Below are positions 9,557-21,149 of a stretch of DNA of 64,000 nt, one piece after another. The DNA lies in assembly GCF_000005505.3 (NCBI RefSeq), contig NC_016131.3, positions 50,639,355-50,703,354 on the forward strand. The letters run 5' to 3'. Position 1 is the stretch's first letter; each line of letters starts with the position of its first letter. The DNA is from Brachypodium distachyon (Eukaryota; Streptophyta; Magnoliopsida; Poales; Poaceae). The position numbers and the translations under genes were made by a program. Below the pieces are notes generated by a model that saw only the letters and a list, made by a program, of their open reading frames with translations, had not been told where the DNA came from and ran no database searches.

Positions 9557-10743
9557 GTATGGTTTGCTCGTGTTATTTATCTCGTTAATTTCTCTTAATT
9601 TCTGCACGCTAGCTGCTGCTCTCGATCTGCAATCATCCCCTGCATCCTCCGGCCGGCGTCCACGCCAAGCGTCTTCATCTCGCCGCCGTGGTGTCCGACC
9701 CCCGCCATCCTCGAGGCCATGGAGTCCGATAGACCCGCTCGCCGCCGGCAAGGCCAAAGGCGGCGTTCCACTCGATCCGCGCGCATGCTCTGCTCTGGAT
9801 CCGGCTCCGGCCGGCGTCCACGGCCAGCTGGGACCTCCAAGGACGCCGTGGCCGTGCGCAAGGATGCGCTACCACCGAGTCCCACATGCATGCACCACTG
9901 CGCCGCCGCCACCGTGGTGTGCGACGACCTCGATCTCGTCATCCATGGACGGGTTCCGCAGCTTGCTCCTCGTCGTCAATCCCGCGCGCGTTCCAGAACA
10001 TGGCGAGTTGCGGATATGTGGTGGATGCGCCGGACAGCTGGTCCCATCCCGTCGTTCATGGACGTCGTGGCCGTGCGCATTGGCAAGGAAGAGTCCTGTG
10101 CAGACCACCAGGAGTGCCAGACTTAGCGCATTGAGTACGTGCGTGCACCAGGAGTGCCATGGCGTGCTTCGGCACTGTGGACGCGTCTCCTGCGAGCTAT
10201 CGAGCAGCGGCGAGCGAGCCGCGCCGGCAAGCGACTAGTCGAGCATGTCGTCCTCAAGTTTTTCCTTTGATCAATTCGGACCTCGATTAGAGTTAATTTG
10301 AGCTAGCTAGGTTCAGCACACCGGCCGACGAGTGTTTTTTTTTGCAATTTGAGGGTGGAATTTAAGTTAGACGACGACGGGTTAATTGGTTATAAAATGG
10401 ATTTGAGGAGACCCATCAATTAGATACCACGTACGTCACCGAAAAATGCACGGATAATTTTATAAGAATGTATTGCATCGCATTTCAACTTGTTCATCTC
10501 GCCGCCGTGGTGTCCGACGACCTCCGCCTCGCCGGCCGCTTACCACGGCATCCTCGAGGCCATGGAGTCCGATCGACCTTGGCGGCCACGCAGTGCCGGC
10601 GGAGCCCAGAGTCCGGGCTACCACCATGACGCCCTCGACCAATTGCACCAAGTTCTAATATTTTTGTGATTTTTTTCACCCATTTTTTTGTGATTCTTTT
10701 TTTCACATGTATTTTTGTCATTCTTTTTTCCTTTTCCTGTAGA
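9557..10743 (+). other. Putative 5' UTR intron of SWEET-like gene with internal direct repeat
   Basis: A possible donor at ggaaggtatgg (9556) and a strong pyrimidine-rich acceptor, ccttttcctgtag, at about 10743 frame this interval. Inside, about 70-90 bp starting ttcatctcgccgccgtggtg occurs twice in direct orientation (about 9675-9745 and 10492-10585). The GC-rich open frames at 9460-10240 show no recognisable protein. Confidence 0.35.
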
Positions 10744-10769
10744 CAAGATCCAGCCAGCGTCGATCGAGG

Positions 10770-12168
10770 ATGGACGTTTTGCTCTTGGTGGGATGTTTTA
10801 CAGCGGCGTGTGCCTTGGCTGCACCGGGGTGAGTTCATTAAACTAATCCCTAAATCTGAAATGGAACTATATATCACTAACAGCTAGGTAATTATATCAT
10901 GACTTTCATTAATATTGCAGGATAGCTATGTTGTTAGCGAGGTCGGTCGTACGCTACGCCCCTTACTCCTACGCTCTGGCTTTACCGCCTAGCTTCCTCT
11001 GGTGTGCCTACGGGGTGAAGCACGACCTGATGGCGCTCTACCTCCTCAGTGCCGCTGGTGCGGCCATACAGGTGCTGTACTTGGTGCTTTTCTTCCGCCA
11101 CGCTCCAGCCGGCGATGACCGTCGCGGTTGCGCCGTCCTTCTCCTCCTCCTCCTCGGAGCGCTCGTTGTCGCCGCCGGTGCCGTGATCTACTTCGTGGAG
11201 GTGTCCCGAGGGGTCGAGAACGGCGTCTACGGCTGGGTGTGCTGCGCCGTGGCGAGCGTTGTGGCAGCGTCGCCTTTGTTCAACTTGGTATGTTTCTAAT
11301 GAGTTTTAGGTTTGTTCAAAGTCAAACTTTCTTTGTAGTGTGTTTGACAAAATTAACACATGTACGCTAACTCTAGCTTCTTAAACTGTGTTATATCGAG
11401 ATATATAGAAATAAATTAACAATTGTATATGCTTGGTCATGTAGCCTGCGCTGGAAGATATGAGACAGACAAGGACGATGCGGCGGATGCCGCCGTGGAT
11501 CGTGCCGGCACTGGCGCTTCTCAACACCATTCCCTGGACGATCCGCAACATCCCAGGCTTGCCCAGCACCAACAGCAGAGTGCTGCTGGTACAGTACTAC
11601 ATACTCTACTACTGCAGTCCAATTAATCCCATCATCCAAAACAACCAAGTTAAGTTAGCTAGCTAATCTCATGTCCTCCTGTACTGTTTGATGCGTGCAG
11701 ACCACGAGCGGTGTTACCTGTGCGTCTGCCTTGATCCAGCTCCTTCTGCACGCGGCATTGGGCTTGATGGCGCCCGGGGACGAGCTGCACGTACCCCTGA
11801 TTGCCAATGTTCAGCAAGCACCGCCGGTCAACCAGGAAGTAGCCGGCAACAAACATGCAAGCCAACGTCAACCACCAAGCACTGCCCGGACCCCGGCGCT
11901 CGCGGGGATCATTGTCCACGACCCCGCGGCTCATGATCAGGAGAACCTTGGACATCTGAACGCCGAGGACATCCAGCAGCAGCAACAGGTGGACAACTCC
12001 GCAGGCCACCAGGAGGAGAAGAATGTGGTCGACGTCCAAGATCAAGATCAGGAAAAGAGCAAGGATGGCGTGGCGATCCAAGAGGAAAATGTGTTCGACG
12101 TCCAGGAGAAGAGACGTGGCGATCCAGGTGGCGGCGTCAGCTTCGGCCTCATCCACATCAGCGCCTGA
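10770..12168 (+). CDS. Divergent SWEET-like sugar transporter homologue with acidic tail
   Basis: Four exons: 10770-10828, 10921-11287, 11445-11588, 11701-12168; 345 aa, all junctions GT-AG and in phase. Seven hydrophobic segments fit the SWEET (MtN3) plan: helix 1 MDVLLLVGCFTAACALAAPG; helices 2-3 around YALALPPSFLWCAYGV and GAAIQVLYLVLFF; helix 4 in the leucine-rich run; helix 5 ending in the SPL motif (VVAASPLFNL); helix 6 after MRRMPPWIVPALALLN (SWEETs have a TKSVEFMP-like element here); helix 7 in exon 4. SWEETs export sugars across plasma or vacuolar membranes. This copy lacks the usual N-terminal extracytosolic prolines and has a Q/E/D-rich tail. The tail is frameshifted against its paralogues: the family frame runs on to a stop at 12253. 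Transport activity is uncertain. Confidence 0.65.
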
Positions 12169-12287
12169 GCAGACCGTGCCCAAGGACGACATGGCGCTGA
12201 ACCCGACGGACCATGACACCGATGGCAACCCGCAGGCACAACAGCAGCCATGACACCGACTGCTAGTTTGCTGTTTATCGAGACTAA

Positions 12288-12517
12288 GGCCCTGTTTGTT
12301 TGGGCTTCAGCTTCAGCTTTTGGTGTTTCTAGCAATCTCAAAAGCACTTCTCCCGTTTACACATGAAGCTGAGAAGCACCTCCGGACGTGCTTCTCAGCT
12401 AGAAGCACCAAAAGCACGTCTGGAGGTGCTTCTCAACTTCATGTGTAAATATGAGAAGTGCTTTTGAGATTACTAAAAGCACCAAAAGCTGAAGCTGAAA
12501 CCCAAACAAACAGGGCC
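12288..12517. mobile_element. Tourist (PIF/Harbinger) MITE
   Basis: This 230-bp near-perfect hairpin begins ggccctgtttgtttgggctt, has the reverse complement at its right end, and is flanked by TAA on both sides (12285-12287, 12518-12520). It lies directly after the 3' motif of the SWEET-like gene, within its probable 3' UTR or just beyond. Confidence 0.9.
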
Positions 12518-12662
12518 TAAGCCGTACTGCTAGTTTGCCGTTTATTGACAGGTCATGTGGTTGGGCTAGAATCGCTCAGCTCTCTCTTGGACACAAGAAC
12601 ACAAGGAATTTTAGTTAATGTCTCTTGCATCGAGGTTGTGGTGTCCTGTAAGAACATACATA

Positions 12663-13520
12663 GCACCTGTTTGGTTAGGCTTCAAATATGATTTGATTTT
12701 TGGCTTATAAACTAAAATAACACCTATTTATTTTGGTGATTTTCCCTTTGGCCTTTTGTTTTGCTTGTATCACCATGTACCAATGGGCCAGTTTTTTTTT
12801 TCTTTCTAAACCAATTTCTAGGTCCACGGCAGTTCAAGCCGAAATAAACTTGATTTCAAGTCGTTTCTAGAAGCAGCCCAACACTCCAAATCTTTCATAT
12901 AAGAGAAAAAGGTTGTCCAGGGTAGGTTCTTGGGCTTTTGAAAAATCCCACCTTTCTTTGCCCCAAAAGGCACTCTATTTACAGGCAATATGCCAACACG
13001 CGTACGTACCCGATTCGCCCTTCTATTTTTCCCACGCATCCCTTCGCAAGCCATTTCTCCCAGTCTCCTCTCCTCTAGGTTTCCTCACCCAGCCGCCGCC
13101 ACCCACGAGTCCCCTGCCGCGCCGTCACCTGCGGAATGTCATCGAAAGATTGTTTGGTGTTCTCAAGATGAATGGCTACTCTTTCGCATACCAAGGCACA
13201 GCCTGTGGACTCAGAAAATGATAGTTACTTCATGCGCGTGTTTGCATAACTACATTCATGATAGCAAAGCTGCGTGATCAACATTTTGATGAGGTTGAGA
13301 GAGGATGATATGCTCATGAAGATAGACCTACTTTAGGTGCAGATGCTCAAGGACCGATGGATGATGGCCCAATGGCCACAATAAGTGATGCGATTGCCGC
13401 GAGCCTCGTGCCTTCGGATTAGTTGTTATCTATTTTTAAGGTGCTTAAATAGGTGCTTTTTCTTGGCTTAAAGGCCGGAGACAGAAACACACTTTAAGCC
13501 TAACTAACAATGGTGGAGCT
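12663..13520. mobile_element. PIF/Harbinger element remnant with transposase fragment
   Basis: The ends are related inverted sequences (cacctgtttggttaggctt and aagcctaactaacaatggtg). At 13125-13215 the plus strand encodes RNVIERLFGVLK, and in another frame at 13206-13277 VTSCACLHNYIHDSKA. Together these are the C-terminal signature of HARBI1-type DDE transposases (RNVIER.FG.LK ... LHN.I). The frame change near 13215 and the absence of the catalytic DDE region make it a decayed, non-autonomous relic. Low-complexity sequence lies on its left side. Confidence 0.7.
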
Positions 13521-14100
13521 TGTTAGAGCGCACAGCTACTCGTACTGCCGGCGTCTTACCAGCGCAGGTCCACGAGAGTTCACAACAAACTAACACCTCA
13601 AGCCTAACTCAGCCCAAAAGACCGATCTCATAGATGAGGTTTGCTCAACCTTATATGTTGTGCTCGATCCCCCACAGTTAATTTTCGATGTGGGACTAAA
13701 CCCAATAGAGCTTGCCAACCCATCGGCCGTCGCCGTCGAACCAAGTATATAGGGTGTGGCTATATTTAAGTTGCCTGATTTTTAAGCAAAAGCGTTTAAT
13801 TCTAAGTTGACGAATCAGAACCATTGGATTAGTATCTACATCTCATTTTACACTTTTTTATCATCATCCATTCGAATCTTAAAGTACAAATCACATCCAA
13901 CTGCTGAAGAATCAACTTATCTCGAACTAAAAATCAAACAACCCAGATATAATAGCAAAACCGATATACTTTTAGGATACGTCCCCAGATTACTTTTAAC
14001 GCTCAAATTTGTGCACTCTTGTAAGATTAAATTGCTAGTACATCGCACGTGCAAGTGTAGTACTAGTAAGTCCGGGGAGGAAACCGATACCAACTGCACA
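13521..14100. other. Intergenic, upstream of second MADVENP gene
   Basis: No gene seen. 13620-13760 includes cgatgtgggactaaaccc, a string common near ends of plant DNA transposons, but no matching partner was found. From about 14065 the sequence (aagtccggggaggaaacc) begins to resemble the leader of the other MADVENP copies. Confidence 0.35.
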
Positions 14101-14113
14101 CCCAGCTAGCCCA

Positions 14114-14126
14114 AGCATATATATAT
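14114..14126 (+). promoter_or_regulatory. TATA box of second MADVENP gene
   Basis: A run of tatatatata in cccaagcatatatatatagat lies about 110 bases before the ATG. The preceding accaactgcacacc..cagctagcccaag block is shared with the regions upstream of 3057 and of 28196 (-), where cccaagtatatgtactt takes its place. Confidence 0.5.
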
Positions 14127-14231
14127 AGATTTGTCCGGCCGCCTCGATCTCGATCCTGCAGTACGTACGCAGGCGTAGCTAGAGTTCAAGATCGCGAGAT
14201 CGATAAGATCTTGGGATCGAGAGATAGATCA

Positions 14232-14621
14232 ATGGCCGATGTGGAGAACCCTGACGAGGAGGAGGTTGCGGCGGAGGCAAGCGAGTGCAGCCGGCGCACG
14301 GCGATCTGCGCGCTGGGCTGTCTCTCCGTGCTGTTCTGGTTCGTCCTCTTCAGACAAGGAGCGATGTTCCCAACGCATAAGCCGTCGCGGTCGACGGCCC
14401 TGATCGTCGCCGGCGAGCTCGCCGTCATGTTCCTCCTGACGACCGTCTCCTTCTTGCCCTTGTACTTCCTCTCCGCGCTTGTGTACGATGCTTGGCTCGA
14501 CAATGACAACCTCGACGATGCCGGCCGTCGTCCCACTAGGATCCTCGATAGCTTCATCGAGTTTGATCCATCCCTGATTCAGGAATCGCTCCGTCGGTTT
14601 ATCATCCGGCCGGCTAATTAA
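14232..14621 (+). CDS. Small two-helix membrane protein, MADVENP family (copy 2)
   Basis: Single exon, 129 aa. It starts MADVENPDEEEVAAEASECS, then SRRTAICALGC and a first helix (LSVLFWFVLF, about residues 29-46). A second, longer hydrophobic region at about 58-86 contains VAGELAVMFLLTTVSFLPLY. The C-terminal part keeps the family pattern RPTRILDSFIEFDP and LIQESLRRFI. It is more diverged from the two arm copies than they are from each other, mostly in the helices, while the acidic start, SECSRRT and the C-terminal helix are retained. That pattern suggests selection on the ends. It lies 2 kb downstream of the near-complete SWEET-like gene on the same strand. Function is not known. Confidence 0.7.
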   Translation: MADVENPDEEEVAAEASECSRRTAICALGCLSVLFWFVLFRQGAMFPTHKPSRSTALIVAGELAVMFLLTTVSFLPLYFLSALVYDAWLDNDNLDDAGRRPTRILDSFIEFDPSLIQESLRRFIIRPAN

Positions 14622-15051
14622 CTCCGATTCATCTTTTTGTATATAAGTAGAGTTGATCCAGATTGATCCATGTAATTAAGTACGATTGTAAATTCTTGTC
14701 ATGGTTTTAGTTCAAAATCACCACGAAAAGAATTTAGGATCGGAACGAGTATGTATGTATTTTGACAACTAGATCAATAAAGCTCCGGTCATCAGAAAAA
14801 TATGTTTCTTACCGGGCCCATGCTACCACTGACGGGTGTCCATATATATAAGAATCACAAGTTCAGAACTTGAATGTGGAATTGCGGAAGCTGAGTTTGC
14901 TCCTCTATAGTTTCGTTGTGCATGATTTTCTCCTGTGTAAGAGTCAACTCTGGACGAAAGGGACCTGACCAATTGCAAGCTCCCAAGGGTGTGGGAGCGG
15001 ACGGCGGAACAATTGAGGGTACCAAAAAATCCCGCACGGAAACCAGTGATA
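14622..15051. other. 3' flank of copy 2, diverged repeat
   Basis: 14870-14950 (aatgtggaattgcggaagctgag) is related to 3700-3760 and, on the opposite strand, 20500-20570. No gene seen. Confidence 0.4.
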
Positions 15052-16478
15052 CTAGTCAAAAACCCGTGCGTTGCTATGAAAAATAAAACATAAATATAAA
15101 AAATAAAATAAAATATCACAACGTCATGAAAGTAGGAACAACCTTCCTTCTCTTTTTCTCTCTTTCATTCGATCCCTTGGTTCGAACGTCGCTCTGTTTC
15201 GCGACAACGTGTTACTCAGTTTGGTATGTCGGTGTATATTTGGTGCAATTTTGTAGCACAACATGTGAATAACAGATGTATGATTGTTTCAAGCAAACAA
15301 ATGACAAAACAGAATAGTGTATGTAGACATGCCTACCTCCGCAGTTAAAAATCCTTTGCAAGAGTTTGAATGGTGAATGATCTACCTTGTGGAATTTTGT
15401 ATCGGATAAGTATAGATCGTTTTCTTTTGTTTCTCTGTTGCTACTTCCAAACTCTTGTCGACTCAGAGTAAGCCCATAGCAGATTTCCCATAATTTATTA
15501 TATGTATTTTCTTTAGATCCTAATGACACGTGGACCCCCTTTGTCAGTGACTCCATGTTTTCTTCTTCTCTCGGTAGCATTTGCTTGCAATCTCCATGCC
15601 ATTGCCATCGCCCATTCGCCCGCTACCTATCTGCGCCTGACTGCTCGCTTGGCTGCCCACCTCTGCGCACCGCTGCTCGCCTGCGCGGGACCCCGCCCGA
15701 CCGCGCTCCTGTTCTTGCCGTGCACCGCCGCCCATCTGCTCGTGCTCGCCATTGCCCACCTGCACTCGCGGCGTGCCCCTGCCCGCGTGCTCGCACCGCC
15801 CTCCACCTACACTCGCCGCGTGCCCCTGCCGCGTGCTCGCGCCACCCTACCGCTTACGCCCGGTGCCTCGGCTGTCCGTCTTCCAGCGGCTGCAAAGGAG
15901 ACCATGATGACAGTGGAGTCGGGGCAAGGCAAATTGAGCCTGCCACGGAGTGAATCAAGGCTGCTGCAAATTAAATCAAAGCGGCGGCAGAGCTTGGGGT
16001 GGCCCACGGACGGCGTTGCAGGCTTCAATTCCGGCGGGGAATCGGGCCGAAGAGTGTCCAAGGGGGCGAGGTGGGTCGCAGCTAACTCGCGCAGTGCCGA
16101 GCGGTGGCCGGAGGACAGCGACGTACGCGGACGTCCTGGGGCGCGGGATCAGGAGATGGTGGCGGTGTTGGGGATTCAGGAGACGGTGGTGACCAGGGAG
16201 ATGGCACGGGGGATTCGGTAGGGGGAGAGGAGGGGGGGCGAGGTGTAGAGGGACCGATTGAGATCGGGAGGCGGATCGGGGGCGAGGTGGGCCGAGACAT
16301 GGTCGGGCCGCGTGGGGCGGGACGGAGAGGGATCGGGGCGAGGATGGATCGATCGGCTGACAGGGTTGGCGTTCGAGGGAGAGAGGGCACAGGGGCCGGG
16401 TCGGACCGCGTGGCGTGGGACTATATAGCCAGGATGCACGGTGCCCGCGGCAATTACCATAAATTCTAATTTAATAGA
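15052..16478 (-). mobile_element. Candidate Helitron with GC-rich cargo
   Basis: Read on the minus strand it starts TCTATTAAATTAGAATTTATG (right edge, 16478) and ends gcaacgcacgggtttttgactag (left edge, 15052). The host A lies before TC and the host T after CTAG, as Helitrons require. The 3' hairpin is weak. The interior 15555-16440 is GC-rich with overlapping frames on both strands and may be a captured gene fragment that I do not recognise. No helicase is present, so it would be non-autonomous. Confidence 0.5.
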
Positions 16479-16636
16479 TATTAATTGATACCGTGTCGTG
16501 AGAGGGTTTTGTATTGAGAGCCTTAATTTTTAAAGTTTTTGGCAAATATGTGGGGTCCGCTCGGGTCATTTTTACGTGCAAAACCTTAAAAAGCAATTAT
16601 TTTTCACGGCTCTATTCTCCCTGATCCGCCTGTTGG

Positions 16637-16899
16637 ATGACTCAGGTTGTCAATGGCCACCCACAAGCTGCGGAACCTCAGCCCAACAACAACACATCGC
16701 CTGCGCTAGCTGAGATTGTCGACGACCACGCTCCAACTCGTCAGGAGATCCACGTCGTCAAGCCGGAGGAGAAGGACCAGGTCGAGATCGATCAGGTGCG
16801 TGAAGAGATCAATGTGGAGCCAAGGAGGAGGACGCGGCTCCGAAGCCGATCAACAACCACAGGTGTGATCCGGGCATCCGCCGTCCGGCTTGCGTGATA
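16637..16899 (+). pseudogene. SWEET-like family, tail exon fragment
   Basis: The plus strand encodes QPNNNTSPALAEIVDDHAP, then RQEIHVVKPEEKDQVEID and EEINVEP. This matches the tails of the other copies (AHQEMHVVHPEEAKDKVE in the 5.4-kb copy). Near 16825 the frame shifts: the continuation EEDAAPKPINN is in another frame. No helix 7 and no exons 1-3 are found nearby. The family 3' motif sits about 200 bp downstream at 17095-17109. It is a dead fragment. Confidence 0.6.
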
Positions 16900-19200
16900 T
16901 GTGTCGTATATCTCAACTTTGGTCTCACTAGGCTGCTCATATTGGAAGAGCATTTAATCATTACACTAAAAGAGGTGTGAAATGGGATACAATACCCATT
17001 TTAGATCCGTTCACTACCAACAAAAAGAAAATCTAAAAATAATAAATATGTGATACATCATATATATCAACCTTATATACTGTGCTAGTTTACCGTTTAT
17101 CGAGACTGAGCCGTACAGCTAGTGCACCGCATCGGGTTCGAGCTCCTTTTTCACTAAACTAGGTGATTTCCCCGCGCATTGCTGCAGGAACTTAAATATG
17201 GTACTCAACGAAAATCAAAACAGAAATATAGAACACTTTAAGAGTTGTTTTTGATGCAGATGACAAAATTTTCACTGGGACACTTTAAGAGTTGTTTTCG
17301 ATGCGAATGACAAAATTTTCACTGGATTTGACACTTCAAACATTGTATATATCCCAATAATCCTAGTTGTCTATACTAACTTGAGTTCAAGTAATAAACT
17401 CTGGTAAAAGAAAAGGAAAAATCAACAGCCAGGTGTGTCTCGTGTTGGGTGCTGTCTTTTTCCAAGGCCAAGGCCAAGGCCCAACCGTCCAGGTAAGTGC
17501 TGGCAGATTAATATAGATAGGCCTAGGTGGGCTGGGCCGTTAGGAATTAAATATGAAGATCGATTAGGAGGCTGGAGGCGCATCGTTGGGCAAAAATGGA
17601 TCCCGATGCCTTCGTCTTCGTGGGCGCTCGTCTTCAGATCAAGCAGTCTGCCACATGAGGCTGCTGGAGCAGCGAGAGGATGAACCTCACCGCTAGCTCT
17701 GCCGAGGAGGGGGCGGTCATCTCCACCACGTCCGCCTCTGACCCCATTTGTCGCTGACCTGGCTAACGGAGGCAGGAAGGGGAACAGGGGTGGCGGGACC
17801 TCAGGCGCGAGGGAGCAGGGGGCGGCAGGATCTCAGCCTCGGGGCGGTGGTGGGGGACACGAAGGCTCCGTTCCACCGGCAAAAGGAGGGCGGTTGCACA
17901 GGTGGCCGGAGATCGTCGAGCGGCGGCGGTGGCAAGAGGCTGGGAGCTCGGAGCGGTGAGGCGGGAGGGGGAGTCGGGGGAGCAGAAGGCGGACGGACCT
18001 TGGGGCTCTAGGAAGCAGGGGCAGCAGGACCTCAGGAAGGTTTCGGGGGACACGACGGCTTCATACCACCGGCCAAAGGAGGGCGGCCTCACTGGGGGCC
18101 GGAGATCGAGCGGCGGCGGCCAGCGGGCCCGGGGCTTGGAGGCGGGGGCTGTTTCGGGCCACGACGGATCCGTTCCGATGACCAGATGAGAGCGTCTCTG
18201 TTCCGCCGGCAAGAAGAGGGCACTGGTCAGCGCAGATCGAGCCGCGGTGGATGAACTGAGAGGAAGGGGTGCAACGGGATTTTTTTCCGATGTTAGGTGC
18301 AGGCGGTGGTGACGTGGATGGGCTGCATGTGCAGATTGCTAAATTAACTGCATCTAGTGAGTTTCAACTTTATAGAGTTTATAGATATGCATGATTTCTC
18401 TCTCTTTTTTTAGTTAATCATGACTATCCATTGTCCAACGGATGGTCATCTATTTTTGTCTCTCTCCTCAAGCTCCAATATTATTCATCTCTTTTACCAA
18501 AAGCGTCTCCGCATCACCGCTCCCCGCCGGCTCTACCATGCATGGTAGGCAACGAATTAACCCGGATATGCATGACATGTGGGTCTTTTATAATTAGGAT
18601 CTGGTTCTTCGGCGGTGGCGCTATGTATGGTGGTGTCTTGGCGTTTAATAATAACGTTTTTCCGACTCCTGATCAACCTCAATGGTGAAGTAGAGGAGGC
18701 CGGAGGATCGTCTGGTCACCGCACTGGTAGTGGATTTAATTATGTCTTCGTGTTTTGAATGTGGTTTTTATGTCTTGGTGCTTCTTCTGCGATCAACGAA
18801 GTTTGGCTAGCTTGGACGGCGGTATGGAGACGGTGAGATTATTCTGGCCAGAGATAGAGGGTGGTCATCCAACCCTCTTCATCGCTTTCTTCTTCAGGAT
18901 GATAATCTATTTTCCAAATCATTGTCGTCAGTGTCTTTTGGGTTTGACCAACAACTTTCCAACTGCCAGTCCACAATATTTTCTTGGTTCCAATATGGTT
19001 CAGAGCCAGCATCGACCTTGGCTCATGGCGCGCCATAATCTACAACAAAACAGTGTTTAAGTAACACAATCATGTAACACATAAAAACATGTGTTACAAG
19101 TAAAATTGCAGATAGTAACACATACTAGAGAAGATTCAAAAATGTGCTACTACAACATTTCTACAGTAACACATATGTGTTAGTCGGAATGTGTTGCAAA
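16900..19200. other. Intergenic; GC-rich frames but no recognisable gene
   Basis: 17220-17330 contains a short direct repeat (cactttaagagttgttttcgatg). 17700-18250 is GC-rich with long frames on both strands made of G/R/P-rich low complexity. I see no domain, splice pattern or paralogue and call no gene. 19060-19200 repeats the string gtaacacat several times. Confidence 0.4.
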
Positions 19201-19205
19201 CTATG

Positions 19206-19562
19206 CGTACGTTTGGTTCCGTTGCTATAGCCTAGCTAGTTAGCTCCGGCTGGGCAAGCCTTGCCACGGCTGCTCGTTTGATTCAACCCTATTGAGGGCA
19301 AGGCTTAACTGCTCCTCATCTGATTACGCTGCTGGTGCTGGTACTGCCACGAAGAAGATGACGTGGTTGTTTTGGGACGAGGGAGATTTTCACGCGACGT
19401 GGTTTGCCGTCGAAGGCTAGCCGAATTGGCTCTCCCACGGAAGCTAGATGTTTCTGCCCCAAGCTGCCTATCTTGCTATCAAAAGCCAGACAATTCGCTC
19501 GCTAGCAAACACCAAACCTCGTCCACAAAGCTAGAACGGTTCTAGCCTGGGTTCCAAACGCA
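19206..19562. mobile_element. Possible PIF/Harbinger-type element
   Basis: The left end, gcgtacgtttggttccg, is mirrored by ggttccaaacgcaccc at the right, with related tctagcc/tagcctag sequence inside each end. It is flanked by tat/ctat. The two flanks share the same gtaacacat / gtgttacaag sequence type, as if the element split one repeat. No coding capacity. Confidence 0.5.
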
Positions 19563-20144
19563 CCCTATATCACATGATTAACACATAATTGTGTTGGTGC
19601 ATAGTGTTACAAGCTATATAAATCAACTAAGAAATAAAAAACTGACATGCGGGGCCCTGGCTGACATGGCTGACAAACTGAAATGCGGGCCTAACTTAGG
19701 CTATGGGCCCGGACTGACATTTGCGACACACTGCCGCCATGCGGGCCTCACTAAACATGTGGGACACACTGCATGTGTGGGATCGCTGGAGAACTCGAAC
19801 ACACGGCCTCACATGGAACGATGTACGCCTCTACGAGGAAGCCACCAGACCAAACAATCGCTAGTGTCATGTAATACCGCGATCTTCTTTTGTATGGTTA
19901 CTTCTCGAAAAATATAAACAGAACGATGGTGTTGGGCTGTTTTAGCAGTCCGCCAAGTTGGGCTGCCCTCCGGCCCGTTCGGGGCGCGCGCAGGAAGGAA
20001 AAGGTCGTCGGGCCAAATGTTTGTGCTTGAGAAAAAAAAGGAACATGGGCGCTGGGCGAGTGTCTGGTCGGGGTGCTGCGGGCCGCTGGCATGGTCAGGC
20101 CGGCCTCCAGCCCGAGGTAAGGTTCTCCTTTTTACTTCTTTTTT

Positions 20145-20172
20145 CTCAACACCATTCCCTGGACGATCGTCG
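20145..20172 (+). pseudogene. Exon-3 scrap of the SWEET-like family
   Basis: About 25 bases (tctcaacaccattccctgga followed by cgatc) are identical to 11518-11545 inside exon 3 of the near-complete SWEET-like gene. On the right the sequence changes abruptly into the inverted copy of 5072-5022. It marks a rearrangement junction. Confidence 0.6.
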
Positions 20173-20720
20173 TCCGCCAACCTGTTTGTATTAATTTGGC
20201 CGCTTTTTCAAATATACTCCTATATTTTTACAAGGCCTTCATTTAGCATCCATATAACGACGAATGTGAATTAAAACCACAAATTTATATAACAACTTCT
20301 AGCTAGCTAGCTAGGCCTTGTTTTCCACTGCTGTTTTTCTAGTTTGTAGAGTACTAAAAACATTAGAAATCCCAAACGAGTCGTTGCTTAATTGGTAGAC
20401 ACATATATATAATCCCTATATTTCTCCCACCTTGCAGACATCTCACTTTTTGTATCAATTAAAAACACGTTACACGTGCAAACCATGTAAGTATAACAAA
20501 TTGAGAACTAGGTGTGGAATTGCGGAAACTGAACTTAATTTGCTCTTGGATAGTTGCATTGTACAAGATATACATTTTCTTCCAAAGCCCTTGTTTGGCA
20601 CTGGTGTATTTTTTTAGTCCTTCCATTCTAAAATGGTTCCACAGAAAACTACTGGAGGCCATTACCGCAACTAGAGTTTTTTCAAAGTATGACAAGTGTT
20701 TTTAATTGACATAAAAATGA
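20165..20720 (-). repeat. Inverted copy of 3660-5075 without the two transposons
   Basis: Minus-strand sequence follows 3660-3803, 4142-4280 and 4975-5075 in order. Shared landmarks include aattcagtttccgcaattcc, the ctacaaactagaaaaac block, gatgctaaatgaagg and caaacaggttggcgg. It lacks the hAT-like MITE (3812-4133) and the Mutator-like element (4289-4970). Confidence 0.75.
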
Positions 20721-21149
20721 GGTATTTTGTGGTGAAAAATTAGGGATAATCTCCTCTAAGGGCATCCACGATAGAAGAATCGGTACTGACTCACCACATG
20801 CATCATTTAGAGTCAACGGTAAGGAAAATGAAGCTAACACAAGAAAGCAAACCTGGGGAAGAGAAAGGAATGGAAGAGCCTCCGCCTCCCACCCCTCGCC
20901 TGGCGGCCGGGCGGGAGATTCCGGCCACCATCACCCCTACCCCAAACCCCAGCCCCCCTAGCCACCGACCCCCCCTCCCCATCGCCACCCTGGCCTCCCT
21001 AACTCCGGTTAGATTCTCCTGGGCTGATGCCTGCGAGGAGGAGGAAGAAGGGTTCTCGCACTCTTCGCAACAACAAGGTTCACACTCCAAACAATCTGAA
21101 ATAAACAAGCACAAATACACATAAAGATGCAATTCAATACAAAAAAATA

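Noticed and set aside
9462..10238. 258-aa plus-strand frame
   Set aside because: No recognisable motif, falls in a putative 5' UTR intron, and overlaps long frames on both strands.
15523..16469. Frames up to 232 aa on both strands
   Set aside because: GC-rich cargo of a candidate Helitron with nothing recognisable; no evidence for coding.
17435..18212. Frames of 80-150 aa on both strands
   Set aside because: G/R/P-rich, no paralogue, and no plausible start context or splice sites.
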